DNA of 39,392 nucleotides from Chloroflexota bacterium (lineage in GTDB: Bacteria; Chloroflexota; Anaerolineae; Aggregatilineales; Phototrophicaceae). The first letter of the stretch is position 1; every line of letters begins with the position of its first letter. Made by a program: the position numbers and the translations under genes. This document shows positions 7,156 to 15,013 of this stretch, piece after piece. Below the pieces are notes generated by a model that had not been told where the DNA came from, searched no databases, and saw nothing but the letters and a program-made list of their open reading frames with translations. Location of the stretch: positions 1-39,392 of the forward strand of contig JAPOXG010000032.1 of the NCBI GenBank assembly GCA_026707225.1. The letters are read 5' to 3'.

Positions 7156-8469
7156 TTAGTCCTCAGCTATTCGATGCCATGATTGCCAGTGTCCTATCAC
7201 GTTATCAGTATCTGCAAAAGAGTATTCCATTTCCTTTAGGAATGTCGAACGCAAGATCACATCAATGTATGCGTAGACTTCTTCTAAGGAAAACACACAC
7301 TCTTTGTCGCTTTTCGGATGTGTGCTTTTGTGGCGAAAATGTCCAAGCTGGCTGGCTGTATGGTGTCTGCGTTCTGCGGGAAAATGCTGGGCATAGATGT
7401 TACTGGATTGAAAATACGTAGCATTGGATTTGATGATTTTCTTCAAGATGCTGTACATATCTGCATCGTCCTTTTGGAATAGCCTTTCCAGCGCATAAGC
7501 CTCAATGTAAGAGAAAGCCCGCAGTATGTTATCTTTTGTGGGATGATCCAGCATCTTCAAATACTGGAAAGCTAAGTCTCCAACGAATTCGAAATTCATG
7601 CGCCACTTTGGAAACAGAGTCGCGAACTTTCTCATATTTTCTTCTCTGCCAATTAGGAGCGATTCCCGAATGGAATGCTTTGTCGCTTGCGTCGAATACG
7701 CAGTTTGCCCGTAGTTCAGCTCTAAACTTAATGAACCAGACCTCGTTTGCTCCGAGTCGATGGATACGTTATGGGTTCTAATGTGTTCTCTACGCCCTGT
7801 CATTATCGAAAGAAAAGTCAGAAATTGTGAATAGATTAATGAGTTGACCTCTGCCTGTTGTGTAGGATTTGCTAGGCCAATATGAATAAGGTACTCTGTT
7901 GACAGATTTCTGGACGTACTTGATGGTCCTAAAGTTATGGTGATTGTGCCTATGTCAATCTCAATTTCGATGGGTTCTGGCGGAGTATATATGATTTTTT
8001 CGAGGTCATTGATGTGGTAAGCCCGACCCTTTGGAATGTTGTCCTTCCAAACATAATCTACTGAATGAGCCATGCTGTATTCATCTAGGCCCGGACAAGT
8101 CAAATATATGTTCTGCGGAGACTGTACTTGCGCTATTTCGTCGTCATCAAGCAGCATTCCAATTGCAACACAGCGAGCGTATACGAATTCCTGTTTATAG
8201 ATGAAAGCGCCTACATCTAAGCTCCCGATGCTGTTTTCTGATGTGCATTCTAATAATGTAACCGCCTGGATTTTCTTGGATTCCACAAACACGTCTCCAT
8301 AGATTGTAGAATTATTGGGAACTTTCTGTTTATCCCACTCAAATTCCTTCGGAAATATCTCTAGTGTTGGGACATACCCGCCACCATACGTCAATATGCC
8401 AGCAAATTTATCCTTCTCGTTTCCCTTAATCCACCACATCCCCTTCAAAATCGTCTTCTTGTCCATCAC
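7156..8469 (-). CDS. ApeA-like HEPN protein, candidate abortive-infection RNase
   Basis: 437 residues. The N-terminal half is rich in beta strands (FAGILTYGGGYVPTLEIF, then VTLLECTSENSIGS) and resembles the ApeA N-terminal domain. The C-terminal part (about 290-420) is helical and carries RHKSTH (Arg379 to His384), which fits the R-x4-6-H active site of HEPN ribonucleases, inside a long helix pair beginning LAFQYLKMLDH. ApeA is a known anti-phage protein of E. coli; this one is shorter than I recall ApeA to be. HEPN RNases of this type usually cut RNA after sensing infection and stop growth. The gene is clearly AT-rich (bases 7801-7860 have 21 G+C of 60), unlike the chromosome. Its ATG overlaps the methyltransferase stop by four bases (ATGA). 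The family call is by eye; the motif and operon position are seen directly. Confidence 0.72.
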   Translation of the reverse strand: MMDKKTILKGMWWIKGNEKDKFAGILTYGGGYVPTLEIFPKEFEWDKQKVPNNSTIYGDVFVESKKIQAVTLLECTSENSIGSLDVGAFIYKQEFVYARCVAIGMLLDDDEIAQVQSPQNIYLTCPGLDEYSMAHSVDYVWKDNIPKGRAYHINDLEKIIYTPPEPIEIEIDIGTITITLGPSSTSRNLSTEYLIHIGLANPTQQAEVNSLIYSQFLTFLSIMTGRREHIRTHNVSIDSEQTRSGSLSLELNYGQTAYSTQATKHSIRESLLIGREENMRKFATLFPKWRMNFEFVGDLAFQYLKMLDHPTKDNILRAFSYIEAYALERLFQKDDADMYSILKKIIKSNATYFQSSNIYAQHFPAERRHHTASQLGHFRHKSTHPKSDKECVFSLEEVYAYIDVILRSTFLKEMEYSFADTDNVIGHWQSWHRIAED

Positions 8470-9587
8470 GCCCCTCTCCTACGCCTGATGAAAATTCTTT
8501 GATAGGCGGATTGGATTATTCGACCTTCGCTGTTAATGAAGTAGTTCTTCCTCCCGTCATTACCAACTAAGTTTGCGTTTTCGTTCGTCTTACTTCCTGA
8601 TGAACCTGTCTTTGTGCCATCTTGTCGGACTTCCCAGTAATCATCATATTTCCGTGTGTCAGGAAGATCGTCATGGCAGCCTCTTTGCGTTGCACCGACA
8701 ATCTCAAACTGATCCGGGTTATGTCTGTCGAGAAAACTAATCGGGACTCCCATTACCCCATCATAGTCGAAAGGAATCTCTTTAGTCTTATCCACATTGA
8801 TTGCGTCGTAGTTGTCGTACTTCGGGTATTCGTCTGGTGAATACCGCTTGTACAGAATCAACTCCTCGTGCCGTTTCTTGTGGTCCAGATTGGTGAACCA
8901 CATGCTCTGCGACCTCCCTTTCACAACACCATTCACAACTTTGTAAGCGCTGCCTTCTTTCTTGGTTTCGCGCAGTTCTTGAGCGTATTCCTCAGGCAAA
9001 TCAAAAAGCATATCTCTGCTCATAGAGGTAACCCCGACCCATAATCCATTATCTTTGATGATTGGAAATAGCTCCTTATAAGTAATGGCATTTTTGTTGC
9101 CGATGACCAGAAACTGCTTGTCGTACTCAATCAACTGCGCCACATATTCACGGAACAGCGAAAAGGGCGGATTCGTCACCACAATGTCGGCCTGCTTCAG
9201 CAGCTCGATGCATTCGGCGCTTCTGAAATCGCCATCGCCTTGGAGATAGTGGATGCCGATGTCTTCGACTGCGGGAACGCCGGTCTCGTTTTCCGTCCCA
9301 TCGTATTCCAGCCAGATCGCCTTTTCGGCGTCGTGCTGGCTGAACATATCCATCTGCTGATTCTTGTAGCAGGTGGTAATCAGTTTCTTCAAGCCGAGAA
9401 CGCGGAAGTTGTAGGCGAAGTAATGAAAGAAATTGCTCACGCGCGGATCATCGCAATTGCAATAGACTACCGCCCCGCGAAAGTGCTCCGTGTAATGACG
9501 GAGTTCGTTTTCGATATCGACAAGCTGCGTATAAAACTCGTCTTTCTTGTTGGACTTCGCTTGGTGCAGATTCCGATTGGCCGCCAT
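8466..9587 (-). CDS. EcoRI-family adenine-specific DNA methyltransferase
   Basis: 373 residues. The N-terminal KKDEFYT (residues 14-20), AVVYCNCDDPRVSNFF (39-54) and VVTNPPFSLFREYV (136-149) match the EcoRI methylase family. NPPF at 139-142 is the catalytic motif IV of N6-adenine methyltransferases, and the order (FYT motif first, then the SAM-binding segment, then NPPF) fits the family. The predicted job is to methylate adenine in a short palindromic site and so mark self DNA; the site cannot be read from sequence. It is the first gene of the leftward operon, has a GGGGG ribosome-binding stretch four bases before the ATG and an extended -10 promoter upstream. It is AT-richer than flanking metabolic genes, which suggests horizontal transfer. 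No EcoRI-like endonuclease is adjacent; a DUF262-HNH nuclease lies two genes on. Confidence 0.88.
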   Translation of the reverse strand: MAANRNLHQAKSNKKDEFYTQLVDIENELRHYTEHFRGAVVYCNCDDPRVSNFFHYFAYNFRVLGLKKLITTCYKNQQMDMFSQHDAEKAIWLEYDGTENETGVPAVEDIGIHYLQGDGDFRSAECIELLKQADIVVTNPPFSLFREYVAQLIEYDKQFLVIGNKNAITYKELFPIIKDNGLWVGVTSMSRDMLFDLPEEYAQELRETKKEGSAYKVVNGVVKGRSQSMWFTNLDHKKRHEELILYKRYSPDEYPKYDNYDAINVDKTKEIPFDYDGVMGVPISFLDRHNPDQFEIVGATQRGCHDDLPDTRKYDDYWEVRQDGTKTGSSGSKTNENANLVGNDGRKNYFINSEGRIIQSAYQRIFIRRRRGA

Positions 9588-9592
9588 ATTTC

Positions 9593-9632
9593 CCCCACCC
9601 TAAATCCCTCGCCCCAAAATGAGGGAGGGGCT
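9593..9632. repeat. C-rich/G-rich inverted repeat in the operon leader
   Basis: CCCTC (9606-9610) can pair with GAGGG (9621-9625), and GCCCC (9611-9615) with GGGGC (9627-9631); the two hairpins exclude each other. The segment lies between the -10 box and the methyltransferase ATG, so it would be in the 5' leader. It may be a decayed copy of a dispersed repeat or an RNA element affecting translation. Confidence 0.4.
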
Positions 9633-9648
9633 TCAGCCGCTGGCGGCG

Positions 9649-9657
9649 ATTATAGCA
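9649..9657 (-). promoter_or_regulatory. Extended -10 promoter of the defence-like operon
   Basis: On the minus strand the bases read TGC followed by TATAAT, a perfect extended -10, about 62 bases before the methyltransferase ATG. The -35 region is poor (CAGACA at an unusual 15-base spacing), which is usual for extended -10 promoters. The 157-base gap 9588-9744 otherwise holds the hairpins at 9593-9632, a CTCTGCGCCTCTGTGG-type simple stretch near 9680, and a small palindrome at 9706-9730. Confidence 0.5.
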
Positions 9658-9705
9658 TATATGTTTTATTGTCTGCGCCCTCTGCGCCTCTGTGGTCAAT
9701 CCTTA

Positions 9706-9730
9706 GGGCGAGACAAGTTTCGCCCCTACA
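9706..9730 (+). repeat. Short dispersed palindrome, copy 1
   Basis: GGGCGA, an 8-base loop, then TCGCCC followed by CTACA. The same pattern (GGGCGA..., CGCC, CTACA) recurs at 25367-25390 and 27085-27110, always between genes and in the same orientation. It resembles REP-type repeats. Confidence 0.55.
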
Positions 9731-9744
9731 TGGAATCGCTTCCG

Positions 9745-10938
9745 CTAGTTGAGGTTCTGGAAGATGCCAGCCGCGCCCATGCCGCCGCCGACGCACATCG
9801 TCACCATGCCATAATTGCTGCCGCGCCGTTTCATCTCGTTGATGATCTGCACAGTAAGTTTGGCGCCGGTGCAGCCCAGCGGATGGCCGAGGGCGATGGC
9901 GCCGCCATTGACATTGACAATCTCGGGCTTCAATTCCAGTTCGCGCATGACCGCCAGCGACTGCGAGGCGAAAGCTTCGTTCAGCTCGATGATGTCGATG
10001 TCGTCAAGGGTCAAGCCGCAGCGGTCCAGCGCTTTCGGCACCGCTCTGATGGGACCAACGCCCATGATCTCTGGCCGGACGCCGGCGACCGCGAAACCGA
10101 CAAAGCGGGCCAGCGGGGTCAAGCCCTGGCGTTCCGCTAGCTCGCGCTCCATGACGATGACCGCAGCCGCGCCATCGCTCAAGGGGCTGGAATTGCCGGC
10201 GGTAACTGAGCCACCGGACTTGAAGACGGGTTTGAGGCTGGCGAGCGCCTCAAGCGTGGTTTCGCGCCGGAGATGCTCATCGTGATCGAGCAACTTCGTA
10301 ACCACTTGCGGCGCGCCATCGTCGCCCACGATCGTCTCTTCCCATTCATAGGGTAGGATCTCAGCCGAAAAGAAGCCAGCGTCGGTGGCGGCGGCGGCTT
10401 TCTGATGACTGCTGTAGGCGAATGCGTCCATATCTTCGCGGCTGATGCCGAACTCGGAAACCACTCGTTCGGCGGTTAAGCCCATGCTCATATAAACGTT
10501 TGGATCGTTCTGCGCCATGTGCGGATTGGGGCTGAGATGGTGGCCCGTCATCGGCACGGAGGACATCGATTCGGCGCCGCCAGCGATCACAACATCGGCT
10601 TGATCGGCGATGATGCTGTTGGCCGCCAGGGCGATCGTCTGCAAGCCGCTGGAGCAAAATCGGTTGACCGTCTGGCCCGGCGTAGCGACCGGCAGCCCGG
10701 CGCGCAGGGCGATGACGCGGGCGAAGTTCATACCTTGCGAGCCCTCGGGCATGGCGCAGCCCATGATGACATCATCGACTTGCGCCGGATCCAGTTTGTC
10801 AGAGGTCTGCGCCAACAGATCGGCGATGACCGCCGCCGCCATGTCGTCGGAGCGGGCGTTCTTGGTCATCCCGCGCGCCGCTTTGCCCACGGCTGTGCGC
10901 GAGGTCGCTACGATGACTGCTTGGCGCATGATGTTCAC
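9745..10938 (-). CDS. fadA: Acetyl-CoA acyltransferase (thiolase)
   Basis: 397 residues, full length for a degradative thiolase. It carries the nucleophile Cys95 in NRFCSSGLQ, NEAFASQSL, the GGAIALGHPLGCTGA loop with the catalytic His, and the second Cys in CVGGGMGAAG. It cleaves 3-ketoacyl-CoA with CoA to give acetyl-CoA and a shortened acyl-CoA, the last step of beta-oxidation (or the reverse condensation with two acetyl-CoA). It is cytosolic and probably forms a complex with the fusion protein encoded 48 bases upstream in the same operon. A second Met at codon 4 is another possible start. It is the last gene of the leftward operon that starts with the TetR regulator. Confidence 0.93.
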   Translation of the reverse strand: MNIMRQAVIVATSRTAVGKAARGMTKNARSDDMAAAVIADLLAQTSDKLDPAQVDDVIMGCAMPEGSQGMNFARVIALRAGLPVATPGQTVNRFCSSGLQTIALAANSIIADQADVVIAGGAESMSSVPMTGHHLSPNPHMAQNDPNVYMSMGLTAERVVSEFGISREDMDAFAYSSHQKAAAATDAGFFSAEILPYEWEETIVGDDGAPQVVTKLLDHDEHLRRETTLEALASLKPVFKSGGSVTAGNSSPLSDGAAAVIVMERELAERQGLTPLARFVGFAVAGVRPEIMGVGPIRAVPKALDRCGLTLDDIDIIELNEAFASQSLAVMRELELKPEIVNVNGGAIALGHPLGCTGAKLTVQIINEMKRRGSNYGMVTMCVGGGMGAAGIFQNLN

Positions 10939-10986
10939 TTCCTTTCTCGGCTGACAATTCCAGCAATGCCAGTGCTTGGCAGTCCC

Positions 10987-13374
10987 TCAATTCCGCAGCG
11001 GCTTGTTCGTTTGCAGCATGTGCATGATGCGCTCCTGCGTCTTCGTCTCCATGATCAGGCTCAGGAATGCTTCGCGTTCCAGATTGAGCAGGTATTGCTG
11101 ACTAACCCATTGCGGCTCGGCCAAAGCGGCGCCAGTCAAGATATATGCCAGCTTCCTGGCGATCAGCGCGTCGTGCTCGCTGGCGTAGCCGGCTTCCTGG
11201 TATCCGGCCAGGCCAAGCAAGAGCGCGGCGTAAGCATCACGGCCCGCGGCGTAGACTGGCTCGGGCTTGCGCGCGTCATAGGTCTCGCTCAATGCCAGCG
11301 CCAGGGTCTTTGCTTCGCCGAGCAAGTGGGCGCGATTCATGACGATCTTGTCTGTCGGCGCCAGCAAACCAAGCGATTGGGCTTCCTTGGCGCTGCCGCT
11401 GACCTTGGCGGTGGCGATGTTCTCGAAAGCCTTCTGCAAACCGGGCAGCACATCGTCCGCGCCGGCCCGCGCCAAGGGATTGACCAGCCGCCGCAGCAAT
11501 TCTTTGCAGCCGCCGCCGGCCGGCGCCAGACCGACGCCGACCTCCACCAAGCCCATGTAGAGCTCGGCATGGGCGACGACGGCCGTACCCGACATGACCA
11601 ATTCCGCGCCGGCGCCGAGAGCCATATTGTGCGCGGCGACGACTACCGGCTTGGGCGCGTGGCGCAGCGCTTGCGTCAAGTCTTGCAGCGCAACCAAAGT
11701 CTTCTCTATGCCCTCGATGCCTGCCGTCAAAGCCGATGGATCCAAATTGGCGCCGATGGAGAAACGCTCGCCGTCATTGCCGATGACCAGCGCTTTGAAG
11801 TCTTCCGCCGCCAGCAGCGCCAGCGCCTTCCAGCCAGACTCAATCAAACCGGCGGTGATGCTGTTGTGCTTGGTATTGAATTCCCATAGCAGGGTGCCGT
11901 CGCCCAGGTCATAAATTCTGCCGTCGCCGTTGCTGAAGATTTCGGCGCCGGACGCGCGCAAATCGGCAATGGTGATTTCGCGCGGGTCTTTGACGAGCGG
12001 CAAATAGTCGCGCTCTTGCGGACTGTAGTAGCCGATGATTTTGCCGCCCTCGCCGCGCTGGTAGAAAGTGGCATTCCCGCCGGCGACCATCGCCTTGACC
12101 CATTCGGCCACCGGGTAGCCATCGCCTTCAAAGCGATTGATCGTCTCAGCGACGCCGATGGCATCCCAAATCTCGAATGGACCCAGCTGATGCGCGAAGC
12201 CCCATTTCTGCGCGTTGTCGACATTGACGATGCTGTCCGTGATTTCAGGCACGCGATTCGAGGCATAGGCCAGCAGAAAGGCGTGCAAGTGATAGAGGTA
12301 CTGCCCGGCGCGGTCGTCGGCATTGATGAGCAGGCGGATGCGCTCGCCAAGCGGCTCCACCTTGCGATACCGGCCGACGCTGTCAAAGCGCGGTTTGCTA
12401 GGCGGCTCATATTCAAGCGTGTCCAGATTCAGCGCCCATAATTCTTTTTTGTCGCCATCGCGCCGCATGTGATAAAAGCCGCGCGCGGTCTTGCGCCCCA
12501 GCCAGCCACGCTCGAGCAGCTCGTCAGAGAGTTCGGCGTTCTTCTCGTGCATCAGCAGATCGCGGGCGGGGTCGTCGGGGATGGCCTGATAAAGGTTGCG
12601 GGCGACGCCGACAGCGATGTCGTATCCCACCAGGTCATTCAGGCTGAATGTCGCGGTTTTCGGACGTCCGATCAGCGGACCGGTCAAGGCATCGACTTCC
12701 TCCACCGTGTAGCCATGATCGAGGGCGTAGTTGGTCGCCTGCATGCCGGACATCGACATGAAGCGATTACCGATGAAATTGGGCGTATCTTTGCAAAGGA
12801 CGGCGCCCTTCCCCAGGGTCTTGGCGCCGAAGCGCAGCATGAAGTCCGTAATTTCAGGATCGACGCCGGCATGCGGAATGACCTCGAGCAGGCGCAGATA
12901 GCGCGGCGGATTGAAGAAATGCGCGCCCAGGAAACGACGCGTGAATGGCGCGGGCAGCTCGGCGGCGATGCTGCTGATGGAAATGCCTGAGGTGTTGGTC
13001 GTAACAATCGCGTCGTCGCTCGCAACCTCAACGAGCTGCTTCATTAGACCGCGCTTGATCTCGAGATTCTCGACGATGGCTTCAATGACCCAATCGGCCT
13101 CGCCTACCTGGTCCAGGTCATCTTCAATATTGCCGATACGGATATTGGCCAGGTCGTCGGGGCTGTATAGCGGCGGCGGACGCATCCTGCCGAGCGCCTT
13201 GAGATTGCCAGCGACGATTGCGTTGCGTCTGGCGGGACCATCGGCCGGGGACGAGTCCGGAGGCGGAATATCGAGCAGCAAGGTTTCGATGCCGACGCCG
13301 GCCAGCAGCGCCGCGATGCCGCCGCCCATTGTGCCCGATCCAATTACCGCCGCCTTTTTGATCGCTAATCCCAT
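10987..13374 (-). CDS. 3-hydroxyacyl-CoA dehydrogenase / enoyl-CoA hydratase fusion
   Basis: 795 residues. The N-terminal part is the dehydrogenase: the NAD-binding loop GSGTMGGG at residues 12-19, HFFNPPRYLRLLEVI with catalytic His and Glu, and GNRFMSMSG. A C-terminal dehydrogenase helix region follows (to about 480), then an enoyl-CoA hydratase/crotonase domain (LVIGNDGERFSIGANL oxyanion-hole segment, MALGAGAELVMSG, LVEVGVGLAPAGGG). This order, dehydrogenase first and hydratase last, matches the FadN type of Bacillus rather than E. coli FadB, where the hydratase comes first. It hydrates trans-2-enoyl-CoA and oxidises the product to 3-ketoacyl-CoA, feeding the thiolase downstream. It lies 54 bases after the SDR gene and 48 before the thiolase gene, in one operon. 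Confidence 0.93.
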   Translation of the reverse strand: MGLAIKKAAVIGSGTMGGGIAALLAGVGIETLLLDIPPPDSSPADGPARRNAIVAGNLKALGRMRPPPLYSPDDLANIRIGNIEDDLDQVGEADWVIEAIVENLEIKRGLMKQLVEVASDDAIVTTNTSGISISSIAAELPAPFTRRFLGAHFFNPPRYLRLLEVIPHAGVDPEITDFMLRFGAKTLGKGAVLCKDTPNFIGNRFMSMSGMQATNYALDHGYTVEEVDALTGPLIGRPKTATFSLNDLVGYDIAVGVARNLYQAIPDDPARDLLMHEKNAELSDELLERGWLGRKTARGFYHMRRDGDKKELWALNLDTLEYEPPSKPRFDSVGRYRKVEPLGERIRLLINADDRAGQYLYHLHAFLLAYASNRVPEITDSIVNVDNAQKWGFAHQLGPFEIWDAIGVAETINRFEGDGYPVAEWVKAMVAGGNATFYQRGEGGKIIGYYSPQERDYLPLVKDPREITIADLRASGAEIFSNGDGRIYDLGDGTLLWEFNTKHNSITAGLIESGWKALALLAAEDFKALVIGNDGERFSIGANLDPSALTAGIEGIEKTLVALQDLTQALRHAPKPVVVAAHNMALGAGAELVMSGTAVVAHAELYMGLVEVGVGLAPAGGGCKELLRRLVNPLARAGADDVLPGLQKAFENIATAKVSGSAKEAQSLGLLAPTDKIVMNRAHLLGEAKTLALALSETYDARKPEPVYAAGRDAYAALLLGLAGYQEAGYASEHDALIARKLAYILTGAALAEPQWVSQQYLLNLEREAFLSLIMETKTQERIMHMLQTNKPLRN

Positions 13375-13428
13375 CGATGCCTTCGCCTTTCGCGGTTGAT
13401 TTCCCTAATCGCTATAGCCCGGCGATTT

Positions 13429-14130
13429 TCACCAGGGAAGTTCGCTCCCGTCGTATTGGAAGAACCTGCCATTGTCGGCCGGCGTCAAGCGGTTGATGAG
13501 CGCGCGCAAAGCGCTCCCTGACGTTTCCGGCTTGAGCGAGGCGCTCGGTCCGCCCATATCCGTTTGCACCCAGCCGGGATTCACGGTGATGGTCGTAATG
13601 CCGGCCATGGCGCTGTCAAATGCGAGGACGCGCGCCGCCATGTTCATCGCCGCCTTGCTCATGCGATAGGCGTAAGAACTGCCGCCCGCCCGCTGCAGCG
13701 AACCCATGCCGGACGAGATCATAACCACGCGCGGGTTATCGCTCTTCTTGAGCAAATCGCGAAATGCCTGCGTGACGATGAGCGGCGCAACGGCGTTAGT
13801 CGCCATGACATGGCTGACTTCGGTTGCAGTCAGCTTCCCCATGATTCGGCCGCCCTCATCGCCGCCGATGCCGGCGTTATTGATGAGCAGGTCGAGGGCG
13901 TCGATCTTTCCGGCGACCGCCGCCAAAGCGCCTTCAATCGACGCTTTATTGTTGACGTCCAATTGCAGCGCGGTGACGCGATCCGGCTGTTCCCGCGCCA
14001 AATCGTTGAGGACGTTGGCGCGTACGGGCGCGCGGCAGGTGGCGAAGATCTGTGAGTCGTCTTTGAGGAACTGGCGTGTCAGTTCAAAGCCGATGCCGCG
14101 GTTCGCGCCGGTGATGAGGATATTTTGCAT
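13429..14130 (-). CDS. Short-chain dehydrogenase/reductase (SDR)
   Basis: 233 residues, typical classical SDR. It has the cofactor loop TGANRGIG (residues 7-14), NNAGIGG for the central sheet, the catalytic Ser in MISSGMGS, and YRMSK as the YxxxK active site. The segment ATNAVAPLIVTQAF and the early NPGWVQTDMG are typical of the carbonyl-reductase/C-factor-like subgroup (sniffer type), which usually uses NADPH. Its substrate is unknown. Being between the TetR regulator (six bases upstream) and the beta-oxidation genes, it may reduce or oxidise an aldehyde, ketone or hydroxyacyl derivative made when lipids are broken down, but this is inferred from position only. Confidence 0.9.
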   Translation of the reverse strand: MQNILITGANRGIGFELTRQFLKDDSQIFATCRAPVRANVLNDLAREQPDRVTALQLDVNNKASIEGALAAVAGKIDALDLLINNAGIGGDEGGRIMGKLTATEVSHVMATNAVAPLIVTQAFRDLLKKSDNPRVVMISSGMGSLQRAGGSSYAYRMSKAAMNMAARVLAFDSAMAGITTITVNPGWVQTDMGGPSASLKPETSGSALRALINRLTPADNGRFFQYDGSELPW

Positions 14131-14136
14131 GATGCT

Positions 14137-14796
14137 CTATTCCCGATTGTGTTCGTCCGTTGCCCGCAGCGCCGCCAGCCAGGTATCGACCATGACATTG
14201 GCCACTTCTTCGCCGCTGAGCCGCCCGCCATCGCGATACCAGATGCCTATCCAGTTGTGCGCGCCCAGCATGGCTCGCGTTACCGTCGGCGCGTCAACCT
14301 GGCGGAACTCGCCGGCGCAGACGCCCGCCAACAGAACATTGCGAAACAGGCCCTCGAAATAATCCCGCCGCGCAAAGAACCGACTGCGGCGTTCGCTGAA
14401 CTCTTCCATGAACCTGTCGCCGCCGTACCGCCGGTCCGCATTGGCTTTGAGCAAGGGGCGAATCTCAAAGATCATCGCCGAGCCAATCGCCACATTGTTG
14501 GTCACGCTCATGACATGATAACGAATCATCCGACCGAGTTTCGCCGCATTAGACAAATCCGAAGCGGCGATCTCCTCTAAATTCGCGATGCCGATGTCAA
14601 GCCCGCGTTCAAGCACGTTCAACAGCAAAAAGTCCTTATTCTTGAAATGATGATACAAGCTGGCGGCGGTCAGATTGACCTGCGCCGCGATATCCTTCAT
14701 CGTGGTCGCTTCGTAGCCGTTGCGGTGAAGCACTTCGGCGGCCGCCCACAGAATGTCTTCGCGGTCGACCGTCTGATCTGCTGGTTTGCGCGCCAA
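14137..14796 (-). CDS. TetR/AcrR family transcriptional regulator
   Basis: 219 residues from a TTG at 14794-14796 with a strong AGAAGGAG seven bases before it; the frame also opens at an ATG at 14817 that lacks a ribosome-binding site. Residues 12-58 form the helix-turn-helix: DILWAAAEVLHRNGYEATTM, DIAAQVNLTAASLYHHF, then KNKDFLLLNVLERG, a textbook TetR N-terminus. The remainder is a ligand-binding helical bundle, in the same broad group as FadR-type regulators of fatty-acid breakdown. As first gene of the operon with the SDR, fusion enzyme and thiolase, it most likely represses this operon and itself until an acyl-CoA binds. A candidate operator lies just upstream. Confidence 0.9.
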   Translation of the reverse strand: MARKPADQTVDREDILWAAAEVLHRNGYEATTMKDIAAQVNLTAASLYHHFKNKDFLLLNVLERGLDIGIANLEEIAASDLSNAAKLGRMIRYHVMSVTNNVAIGSAMIFEIRPLLKANADRRYGGDRFMEEFSERRSRFFARRDYFEGLFRNVLLAGVCAGEFRQVDAPTVTRAMLGAHNWIGIWYRDGGRLSGEEVANVMVDTWLAALRATDEHNRE

Positions 14797-14822
14797 TTCG
14801 CCGCTCCTTCTCCACATCAGGC

Positions 14823-14841
14823 CGAATCGAAACAGGATTCG
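14823..14841. promoter_or_regulatory. Candidate TetR operator
   Basis: CGAATC, seven bases, GATTCG: a perfect 6-bp inverted repeat placed directly after the -10 box of the regulator's promoter, so it would cover the transcript start. Its size and place fit a TetR-dimer site, but only one copy is seen here. Confidence 0.45.
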
Positions 14842-14870
14842 ATTTTAGATGACCGTCATTGAGGATTCAA
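14842..14870 (-). promoter_or_regulatory. Promoter of the beta-oxidation operon
   Basis: On the minus strand, TTGAAT (14865-14870), exactly 17 bases, then TAAAAT (14842-14847). It reads towards the TetR gene. Confidence 0.55.
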
Positions 14871-14966
14871 GCCAGCAAAGGGCGGGATCGCCAGAATCTC
14901 AAAGCGCGGAATAGGACCCTTCCTCGTCGAACGACAGTCGGCGCTACAAATTTGCCTTGAAGCCTC

Positions 14967-14972
14967 TATAAT
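14967..14972 (+). promoter_or_regulatory. Possible -10 box of the serine operon
   Basis: A perfect TATAAT 41 bases before the ATG at 15014. The matching -35 position (about 14944-14949) is weak. It is divergent from the TetR promoter, with about 100 bases between them. Confidence 0.45.
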
Positions 14973-15013
14973 GACCGCGCATTTCTATCTCGCTTGAAAC
15001 AGGCTCAAGTTCA

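Noticed and set aside
9661..9705. Simple stretch CTGCGCCCTCTGCGCCTCTGTGG
   Set aside because: It looks like a short degenerate repeat; there is no stem, gene or second copy in the window to support more.
10519..11889. 456-codon rightward frame opposite the thiolase and fusion genes
   Set aside because: It is the mirror of GC-rich genes with clear thiolase and dehydrogenase motifs; no ribosome-binding site or family pattern.
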